A stretch of DNA of 64,000 nucleotides. Source: Adineta ricciae. Lineage: Eukaryota; Rotifera; Eurotatoria; Adinetida; Adinetidae. The DNA lies in assembly GCA_905250025.1 (NCBI GenBank), contig CAJNOJ010000394.1, positions 1-64,000 of the forward strand, written 5' to 3'. A program made the position numbers and the translations under genes. Shown piece after piece: positions 20,884 to 29,181 of this stretch (position 1 is its first letter; every line of letters starts with the position of its first letter). The notes beneath the pieces are model-generated. The model saw nothing but the letters and a program-made list of their open reading frames with translations, was not told where the DNA came from and made no database searches.

Positions 20884-21674
20884 CTGGGGTTTTGTTGAAA
20901 TAGATCTATTTGTTTGTTTTGTATCTTTCGCACTCAAATAAACTGGAGGAGAGGCCTATCATATTTGAACATGTACAAGCGATGGCAAATGTAGGTTCGT
21001 CATTGAAGTCCATTATTCCATGGAATTGCGCAAATCACAGTTTGTCACTATCAGATGCATGTTTCTGTTTCTTCTCTGATGAAATACGACGGTGAGATAA
21101 AAGAGACTCTCGACTAATCAGACATTCTCTGCGGATCCATGGTACATACTCGAATTTATGGTAGCTCCAATTTTCTCTCACTTTCTCATTCGTAAATGAC
21201 TTCAACAGCTTTGTTTTTGTTATTACGGATTTCACGTATTGGTTTCACGATCTGACGCTCAGATCATCCATCGTGAAGTGTGTCGCCAGACCATTTGAGC
21301 TCAACAGATGTTGTTTTCTCTGAATGTCAACATTGGTACAACCGATCCGGCTCATCACTAAAGTCGACTGAGATACGAGATGGCGTTGTGTCAAAATTTC
21401 GGCTCAATCTATATCGAAAATTATTATGTACATGGACGGTCGGTAAGACTGGATGATCCTAATCGTGTAATCACTTTTCAGTACATAAAAACGAATGCTA
21501 TCAGCGACCCATGGAAACAATACAATCGCATCATTTATCTATTACATACTTTTAGCTCACACTTACATCTCATACCATGTTTAAAAGTAATACTTTTTCA
21601 ACCGTTTATTATGAATATCTCGATTTGCACTGGAAAAAGGGCATCATGCAAGGTTATCAATGTTTCATTCACGT
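20884..21674. other. Intergenic between cassettes 1 and 2
   Basis: The first 150 bp match the 3' flanks of d2 and d3 (AATAAACTGGAGA..., GCGCAAATCACAGTTT). The stretch 21075-21370 matches 16205-16860. The open frame at 21380-21700 has no motif. Confidence 0.5.
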
Positions 21675-22350
21675 TCAATGACGAGATTGGTTTTGTTTAA
21701 TTTGACTCAGCTTTTCTTCCAGAACATCGAACGGTTCGAGAAAAGTCTTTTTGACTTTTTCCTCCGTTCTACGAGCATGATTATCAAGCAATTGATCGAC
21801 TCCTCGTGCATTGTTCTTGCAAATATCATCCCATAGTTGATTCATAAGTGCTTGTAGATCACTTAATATGTCATCAGCGAGACTTTGAACTTTTTGAATG
21901 ACTGGAACCATGGTATTCAATAGCTCTTGATAGATTTGCATCTTGGTAGTGTAGTCAGGATCTGACGGATCAGGTCGTGCGCTTTTTATTCGTGTACGCA
22001 AGTCATTGATATTGGTCGTAAATGTGTTTTGAAGATCGCCAATCATTTCATCAACAAATGCGTCAAGTTGTTTGGAGTCTAGCGATGATAGATCAGGTTG
22101 TCGACTACCAGGCTTTAATTTCAGTACTAATGTTTTCAGCTTTTTATAGTTTTTACGAACTGATTCTGTGACCGTGTGCTAAACACAGAAATATGTGTAC
22201 CAAAAGAAACTCCAAGAAATTTTTACCGTTAAAGGTATAGATGAAGGTGCACCTGCATTATTGTTATTAAATGACTATATTTGAAAAGAGGAGAGAAAAT
22301 TAGTTTCCAAAGTCCTGAGTACATACCCCGAAGTGATCGAAATTCGACAT
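21675..22350 (-). CDS. Cassette 2 gene a: unknown helical protein (family A)
   Basis: Exons (minus) 22350-22327, 22274-22227, 22178-21675; introns 52 and 48 bp. Product 191 residues: MSNFDHFG, a short Asn-rich linker (SFNNNNAGAPSSIPLT), then HTVTESVRKNYKKLKTLVLK and the family core NINDLRTRIKSARPDPSDPD. Exon 2 is 30 bp shorter than in a1. The left end of the 14-kb repeat falls inside exon 3 (about 21890). Function unknown. Confidence 0.75.
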
Positions 22351-22442
22351 TTGTGATAATCTAATCTGAAATGGAAGAGTTCATAAAATATTAATAAAAA
22401 CTTTGTCTGAGTCTTTCTTGCGAAGGAAAAAGGTATAAACAA

Positions 22443-22895
22443 TCATTCAAGAAAAGCTTTAACAAAATCATTGAATGAATTACGAATCAGTTCCAGAATA
22501 TTGATGACTGTTCGCGCCGTGTCGTTGATCCATTCAACGATATCTTTGATGACATCGATGATCTTTTTGAATATACGATTGACCCATGTTGTCACTTGAT
22601 TAATACCGATGGATGACAGCGATACATATTGTTTGTATTGATTCATTCGCTCTGCATAGTCTGGACTCTGCTCGTCGGTCGGTCGTCGTGCCTTGATTTG
22701 GTCTCGTATTCCATTGACACGTGCAGTAACATCTTCAACGAAACGATCGGACTCACGATCGATCTGCTTTTCTAGCTCGGCGACATTGTTTGCTGTGCGA
22801 TTGCGTGCAGCTGCTTCAATTGATTGTTGGAGAGTTCTTGCACGAGTGTCGATGTAAGAACGTAAGGCTGTTTCGTGTGTGTCCTGGAAACTCAT
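22443..22895 (-). CDS. Cassette 2 gene b: unknown helical protein (family B)
   Basis: Intronless, 150 residues, MSFQDTHETALRSYIDTRAR. Same length and layout as b1: charged N-terminal helices, VNGIRDQIKARRPTDEQ core, amphipathic C-terminal tail ending NDFVKAFLE. Near-identical to b3 and clearly more distant from b1. Function unknown. Confidence 0.78.
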   Translation of the reverse strand: MSFQDTHETALRSYIDTRARTLQQSIEAAARNRTANNVAELEKQIDRESDRFVEDVTARVNGIRDQIKARRPTDEQSPDYAERMNQYKQYVSLSSIGINQVTTWVNRIFKKIIDVIKDIVEWINDTARTVINILELIRNSFNDFVKAFLE

Positions 22896-23378
22896 AACTG
22901 CAATAAGTAATATAACGATACTCTAGAAAAAAATCGATGATTAAATATAACCTCAATCTTTTATGGTGCAATAACGGTTTAATCCTAGTATGATGTTTAT
23001 TCAGAAAAATATTTTTTCCCGATGTTTGCTGTTGAATTCGGCACTCCTATATATATGACACACATGCTTTTTTTATATAAGTGTGGATTTTTCCTTTCCT
23101 TTCCTTTCCTTTCTTTATCTTATTTTAGTGTGTTCTCTTACTCTTGATGTTGGTTTTTACCACACGTATTTGCATTAACAATAATCTTTGCTGGAAGAGT
23201 GGGGAATATAAAAACAGACACGCGGTGATTGTCGGGACTTCGCAGTTTTTATTTACAGTTGTATGTAATGACCAATACTTGTCTGATGAAAAACTTCCTT
23301 GAATAAGATATGAGTATATTTCTGAGACTATTTACATATTGCTCTATTTCAGTTATAGATTGAAGTTTTAATAACACG
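22896..23378. promoter_or_regulatory. Shared divergent promoter region of cassette 2 b/c
   Basis: Contains back-to-back TATA-like elements: TATATATA near 23049-23056 (facing b2) and TATATAAG near 23075-23082 (facing c2). A pyrimidine-rich AG acceptor at 23351-23352 lies just before the c2 ATG, so a leader intron or trans-splice site is likely. A (CCTTT)n run at about 23091-23115 is absent from cassette 3. Function of the elements is inferred. Confidence 0.45.
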
Positions 23379-23807
23379 ATGGCAAACTTTTCATCGTTTG
23401 AACAACAGTATCAATCAGCGCTGCATGACAAATTAAGTGAAAATGTCAATATAATGCAGCAAAAAGTGAACCAAGCACAGAGTATGAGTGACGCCGATGC
23501 AGCAGAAAGAGCTCTTGACGAGGCGTGCGATGGATGTCTTAATCGAGTCGCTAATCATGTGAAAGAAATTAAGGAATCAGCCAGACAAAAGCGCGCAAGT
23601 TGTAAGACACCTGCAGATGAACAAAGATATACAACATTCATCCAAGGAGTCGCATCCGGCATTCAAGCAACTCAATCGTTAATTGACACGATCTTTACCC
23701 AAATCCGTAATCTTGTGGTAACTGTGGTCAGCTGGATTCGCATGGGCATATCTTGGATGGCAAGCACCATAACAGACGTTTTCAATAGTATTCGTGCTTT
23801 TCTCTAA
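23379..23807 (+). CDS. Cassette 2 gene c: unknown helical protein (family C)
   Basis: Intronless, 142 residues, MANFSSFEQQYQSALHDKLS. Same layout as c1: acidic helices with the conserved DEACDGC cysteines, core HVKEIKESARQKRASCK, hydrophobic amphipathic tail (VVTVVSWIRMGISWMASTI). Near-identical to c3. Function unknown. Confidence 0.78.
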   Translation: MANFSSFEQQYQSALHDKLSENVNIMQQKVNQAQSMSDADAAERALDEACDGCLNRVANHVKEIKESARQKRASCKTPADEQRYTTFIQGVASGIQATQSLIDTIFTQIRNLVVTVVSWIRMGISWMASTITDVFNSIRAFL

Positions 23808-23926
23808 TAATCTCTGTTACTCTTTTTTTATAAGAAAAGGAATCTTGCACGAAGTCACGTAAATTACTCTAGATATTTTTCTTTTAGTAATTTCAGATAT
23901 ACTTTTTCATTTCATTGGATATCGTT

Positions 23927-24870
23927 ATGGCTTCAAATGATGATTGTATTAATTCAGAATCAAACGCTATGGACAATACAACACCCGCTATTAATGGATC
24001 AACAGTTGATAGTGATCAAAATGGTTTGAACGATGTTTCTAGGGTAATAAAACGCTATGAGAGATACTATAGTTGGATAGTTTTCGAACTGAGAAGGAGA
24101 CAGTTATAACTATATTCTTTCTAATCATTTTTGTTATGATCAGGTTGAAACGCAAGTCACAAACGAGCATTCGACAGCACCGAAAACTCACTCGCATGTA
24201 AGCTATGCCTATAGTCTATTATGATCTTATCACCTATTCTTGATTGATTTCTAGGGACAGAATACACACAGATATACGGATCTGACCACTAATCTTGCAA
24301 GTGTAAGTATACAATTTCCGATAAATGTGTGAATTACATCGCAGATCATTTTTTCAGAGCACAGTGACACTTATTATTCAAAGATCGAAGCCACTAATTC
24401 TCAAACTACGAAATCCAAGCCACGCCTGGGGTGGATTAGGCAGTGCAGTCAAACCTCAAAATGATATCGAATCGACGATCAATTCACTGGGTGATGAACT
24501 AGTTGCTCATATCACAGCGACTGTGAACAGTATTCGGAATGAAGTCAAAAGTGCTCGTCCCCAACCAGACGAAGAAAACTATGAGCTGAAAACGGCCGCT
24601 TATCAAGAATTAGTTAAGTCTATTACACATATCATGAATAACTTAACAGCAACCTTGGATGATTTCTTCATCGAATATCGCAAACTTATTGATCGATTCT
24701 GGGATCATATTCGGAACTGTGCGGACTCAGATGTACCCGACTCTGTTCAACAATTTGAAAATCAAACAGAAAAAATATTTCGTGATGCCGTGACAAATAA
24801 GATTGAGCCATTGTTTAAAGCGATCGATTCTAAACTTAACCCATCGGAACAATCACTGGGGTTTTGTTGA
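23927..24870 (+). CDS. Cassette 2 gene d: unknown helical protein (family D)
   Basis: Exons 23927-24043, 24144-24197, 24255-24302, 24358-24870; all phase 0. Product 243 residues. Ser/Asn/Asp-rich N-terminus with a single copy of the segment duplicated in d1, a His/Thr-rich middle, then STVTLIIQRSKPLILKLRNP and the helical core TVNSIRNEVKSARPQPDEEN. Its C-terminus runs five residues (SLGFC) past the stop used by d1 and d3, because the TGA has become TCA. Function unknown. Confidence 0.77.
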
Positions 24871-25148
24871 AATAGATTGATTTGTGTTTTTGTATCTTTC
24901 GCATTCAAATAAACTGGAGAGCCCTATCATATCGTCATCGAAGTCCGTTATTTCATGTAATTGCGCAAATCACAGTTTAGCCCTATAATGCAAAAAAGAT
25001 ATGCCGACTAAATCGTATGAATCATGAGATAGAACTACAATAACAGAAGGAAAGAAAAAACTCAATTGACAGACGGTGCGAACACACATATATATAGCAG
25101 TTGTTTTGTTTTTCTTCTACGTAAAGTATCATTCAAGAAAGAAAATCA

Positions 25149-25820
25149 ATGATTTCCGATGAATATACATATGAATTAATCGATAATGAAGATGACGCGC
25201 GCATATGTGCTCAATTAATCGCTGACGAATTCGTCGCGGTTAATTCAATGGTTATTCTCGATCGGTTAAATTCGCAAAGTATGTTTGACGAAGACACATG
25301 GCCGACAATGCTTGAAATGTTTCATGAACGATTATCATTCCTTGCACGGCATCGTCAATCAGGTGAAATTGTTGCTGCTATCAGCGCATGCGATCTTTAT
25401 TTAGCACAAAAACGACATCCCTACGATCCATCAAGTGCTCCTTCGACGATTCCATACTTCGATTTATTGGAAGATTTGGATAATATGTTTATTCATCATG
25501 ATTTTCAACAAGAACTTAAACCAAACATGGTTTTACAGATTGTTGTCGGTGCCACTCGAGTGGAACACTCAGGCAAAGGTATAGCGACTCGATTGCGAAC
25601 GATTCTATGCGAATATGCTCGCGACAAACGAGAATTTCAATATGCATTAGCGCAAACTACAAACGAAGCAACCCGTCATATATATGTGGATAAAATGGGT
25701 GGAATACCACTAACAACCATCGATCCGAAAACATGGATATGGAAGAAGAAAGGTGATCAAGTATGTCCTTATAAAGACCATACAGGTATACCTATTCCGA
25801 ATATTTTAATAAAGTTATGA
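25149..25820 (+). CDS. GNAT-family N-acetyltransferase
   Basis: Intronless, 223 residues from MISDEYTYELIDNEDDARIC. The GNAT acetyl-CoA-binding region is at about residues 135-165: LQIVVGATRVEHSGKGIATR, with the R/Q-x-x-G-x-G/A turn as HSGKGIA, followed by LRTILCEYARDK and the later ATRHIYVDKMGGIPL, matching motifs A and B. Members with this layout resemble arylalkylamine-type and related small-molecule acetyltransferases; the substrate cannot be told. Cytosolic, no signal peptide. Converges on the small heat shock gene. Duplicate at 53147-53818. Confidence 0.82.
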   Translation: MISDEYTYELIDNEDDARICAQLIADEFVAVNSMVILDRLNSQSMFDEDTWPTMLEMFHERLSFLARHRQSGEIVAAISACDLYLAQKRHPYDPSSAPSTIPYFDLLEDLDNMFIHHDFQQELKPNMVLQIVVGATRVEHSGKGIATRLRTILCEYARDKREFQYALAQTTNEATRHIYVDKMGGIPLTTIDPKTWIWKKKGDQVCPYKDHTGIPIPNILIKL

Positions 25821-25957
25821 TCAACTGATTGCAATAATAAATTGACAGAAAAAAAATGAAAGACTTGAAGATCTTTTTTATTCAAGGTGTCGAAACTCGA
25901 ATGTAAAAAACGCTGAATTAACGATATGATATGAAAGTGTTTATGTGAGAAATATCT

Positions 25958-26826
25958 TCATTTGTTTTGACTGTGTTCAGTATATGGTACTTCGATTGTA
26001 AGATGTCCATCATCAGTTAAATATGATTGTAAATGATCTGTTTGCGTGCCTGGTGGAAGAGTAATTGATCTGTAAAAGTAGCTTTTCTCCAAAGTTCGAT
26101 CAGTGAGTGACATATGTTCGCCTTGGACGATCAAATCATTGTTTCTCACGGAGACTTTGATCTGATCTGGGCGGTAGTTTTTCATTGGTAAAGACATTTC
26201 CAGTTTCTTCTTTTTTTCTTCGCCATTGACAACTTTCGGTGTAAACGAAGACGTGTGAAAATGATGATAATCGAACGATTGTTCACGATTTTGACCATAC
26301 GGAAGTAAATGTTGGTGATCAGCATCTGTTGCCGATTCGAGGTAACGTTGTTTGTGTTCGTGATTATGCAGTGGGATATCGACAATTAATAAATTATTTG
26401 GTGTTACATACGATACCAAATGATCAGCATCTAGATCATCAAAGTTAGAAATTTTGACGAAGTTCTCTTGATCTTACCAGCATGTTCATAAACAGGCTCG
26501 GGTAGATCGTACATTTTTCGTTCTTTTTCACTTTGACCATTCTGTTTCGCTTCAATGAGCAGAAGACGACCTTCGATCGTGGTTTGGATACTCTCGGGAT
26601 CATATCCCGAGATGTCCAGTTTGACACGATATTTGTCTCCATACGGTTGTGATTCTAATGCAGGTGCTACTATTTCTTCATATTCTTGTCGTCGTTTCGG
26701 TCGATTGATCCAACGAAGTGATGCGAATGTATTCGACTTTGAATCTCTCCATGGATCAAACAGTTCGAAATCATTTCCGAAGTCACTCGAACGACGACGA
26801 TCTCGATTTACTGGTAACGATGACAT
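25958..26826 (-). CDS. Small heat shock protein with two alpha-crystallin domains
   Basis: Exons (minus) 26826-26478 and 26430-25958; 47-bp intron, joined as ..VYEHADADHLVSYV. Product 273 residues from MSSLPVNRDRRRSS. Domain 1 (about residues 60-140) has KYRVKLDISGYDPESIQTTI and ends at NLLIVDIPL, the hydrophobic I-x-I/V-type strand. Domain 2 (about 190-268) has SLPMKNYRPDQIKVSVRNND and HLTIEVPY. The intron interrupts domain 1. Family role: ATP-independent holdase chaperone that binds unfolding client proteins. Two-domain forms are known in some flatworms. The upstream frame extension to 26868 is not needed. Duplicate at 53957-54825. Confidence 0.88.
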
Positions 26827-27351
26827 TGTCAATTGAATATTGATGTATGCGTTTGTCTCAATAAACAAAACGAATGGCGATGCAATGGATCAACCAATCG
26901 AAAGTACATAAATGACGGAGGCAATCATCGTGACGAATTCTTTTTTTCAAAATAATGAACATTTAGAGTTAGATGTCGCTTCGATATGTATTTCTTTATC
27001 ATCATCACATCAATATAAAAGAATGAGATCGTATATAATTTTGTCGTTCGCTCAATTAATCACTACTACACCTCTGCAAAGGTAAGCACGAATGAAAATA
27101 TATTTTTTTCGTAGCAGTCTAATGTTCCGCGAGTGGCGTGAAAGAAGAAAAAGAGAAAAACACATAAACTATTAGTTGTCACTATAGCGTACACATATGT
27201 ACACATAGCTAATCGAATGTTTGGGTGAATTGCATCATCCTTTTGACAACCAAATAGAAACACGGCTTCTGATTTGATGATTCATTTTCTGATGAAATCG
27301 ATAAAGACGACGGCTAAATATTGATTTTCATTCACATTTCAGATACATAAA
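26827..27351. promoter_or_regulatory. Divergent upstream region of sHSP and TDO genes
   Basis: 525 bp with TATA-like TATATAA near 27031. A pyrimidine-AG acceptor at 27341-27342 lies 10 bp before the TDO ATG. I could not identify a convincing multi-unit heat shock element by eye. Confidence 0.4.
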
Positions 27352-28857
27352 ATGACTTGTCCGTACGCAAGCTCGAGTCTTCATGATTCGAAAGTCAATC
27401 ATCAACCAGAAACATTGGATTATTCGACATATTTACGAACAGATCTGCTTCTATCTGCATTGAAATGCCATAGCCATACGGATCCATCGGATAACAACAG
27501 CCCGCCTATTCATGACGAACACTTCTTTATTCTGGTTCATCAGGGTAAGAAAATTGTAATTGAATCTCCGATACGAAATGATTTGCTTCAGTGTTTGAAT
27601 TGTGGTTTAAGCAAATTCTGTTCGAACTCGATTCGATTCGAGACATGTTCAATGAGTGTGATCACGTAGTTTCGTCGATGTTTAATATTAATTTACGATT
27701 GAAACGAATAGTTAATGTTTTTCAAGTATTAAATCAACAATTTCAATTGTTAGAAACGATGACACCGATTGAATTTCTCGAATTTCGAATGTATTTAACA
27801 TCTGGCAGTGGATTTCAAAGTCTGCAGTTTCGTATGATCGAGATTAAACTCGGCCTAACCGATGCGTTCCGAAATTTTTACAAAACGAAGTATTTCGTTC
27901 ATACAATGTTCAAAGGTGAACAATCGACTCAACTGAAACAAGTTATCAATCAAGACTCGTTATTAATTCGACTGGAAGTAAGTTCTTGTTTTAGCGTTTT
28001 CACGTCTCTATCGTTGTCTTCGTGTCATAGAAATGGTTAGAACATATCTACGATACGACATCATTTAATTTTCTGGAGGTATTCACTTCGTCCGTCGAAC
28101 GTTTTATTGAACATGAAAGAAAAGAAAAAACAAGTAAGGCGGATGATATGAACACGGAGACAGTTGAAGGGCAAATCGAAGCATTGAAGCGGAAGTTTTC
28201 AACTATGACCGATTCGATAGAATACGAGAAGTTATTGAATACTAATGAACGTCGAATAAGTCACAAGGCGATGCTCAGTGCATTGATGATTTCATTGTAC
28301 CATCAAGAACCGTGTTTTCAACAAGCTTATCAGATGCTTCATTTACTCATGGATATCGATTCTCAGATGATCGATTGGCGTCGTATGTGTTTGAACATCT
28401 CGTATCTATGATAAAATTGTACTTTGATTATAGAGAAACATATTCTACTGGTGCAACGTCAAATTGGTCGTAAACCAGGCACAGCGGGCACGGATGGAAT
28501 CTTTTATCTTCAGAAAACAATGACGTATGTATCTGAAAAACGAGAAGAATGTTACACACATTGGTTTTCTTCTTATGTAGTGAAAAATACCAAGTCTTCG
28601 TTGATTTGTTCAATATTTCGACCTATTTAATTCCTCAGAGATACTTACCGAAGTTTACCAGTAAACCGATTGAATCAAATTCATCGTTGTCTTCGTCGAC
28701 AATTGAACCGCTACGAGAGGTGCCAATCATCACTCAGCGTCAGTTGTCAATAAAAGAAGAAGAAATGGAAGTGATCTCTGTGGAGTATGATCAGATCATT
28801 TATTTGTTTGTGTTCGTGACAGGATGTATCTTTGCGACGTTTTCAGCGTTTTTTTAA
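27352..28857 (+). CDS. TDO2-like: Tryptophan 2,3-dioxygenase with an added hydrophobic C-terminal tail
   Basis: Exons 27352-27544, 27592-27977, 28031-28382, 28434-28524, 28581-28857. Product 432 residues. Diagnostic motifs: DEHFFILVHQ then VFELWFKQILFELDSIRDMF (residues about 55-85), DWRQKHILLVQRQIGRKPGT with the heme-ligand His (about residue 314), GTDGIFYLQKT and KYQVFVDLFNISTYLIP. The enzyme opens the indole ring of L-tryptophan to N-formylkynurenine using heme and O2. After the normal family end the protein has a Ser-rich, then Glu-rich linker and finishes in a hydrophobic helix (IIYLFVFVTGCIFATFSAFF), fitting a tail anchor; the usual enzyme is soluble. Duplicate at 55349-56854. Confidence 0.9.
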
Positions 28858-29181
28858 ACTATTCAATTAAAAGTATTTTGTCATTTTTAGGATCGTTCCA
28901 CACTATTTGTTGAAACTTTATATTTTCCTAATAAAAATGATAAAATGAGAACTTGTTATTAATGAATATATCGAGAATTCTCCCTGTGTGCTAATTGGAA
29001 TAAAAGCTAGTAGATTTCGATCCTGACATTATTTTTGGAGGTGCCCGCATCTTGACTCTCGAAAGATAATGAACGCAAAGAGAACGAAAGTTTTTGATAA
29101 GAAGTTATCTATGTAAAAAAAGGGGCTGAGGTGAGAGTTGTGTTTATCGTTTTTTGTTACCATTTGATAAAACTAAAAACA
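28858..29181. other. Intergenic upstream of the glycosidase-like gene
   Basis: AT-rich; no clear element. Conserved in the second copy (56855-57181). Confidence 0.4.
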
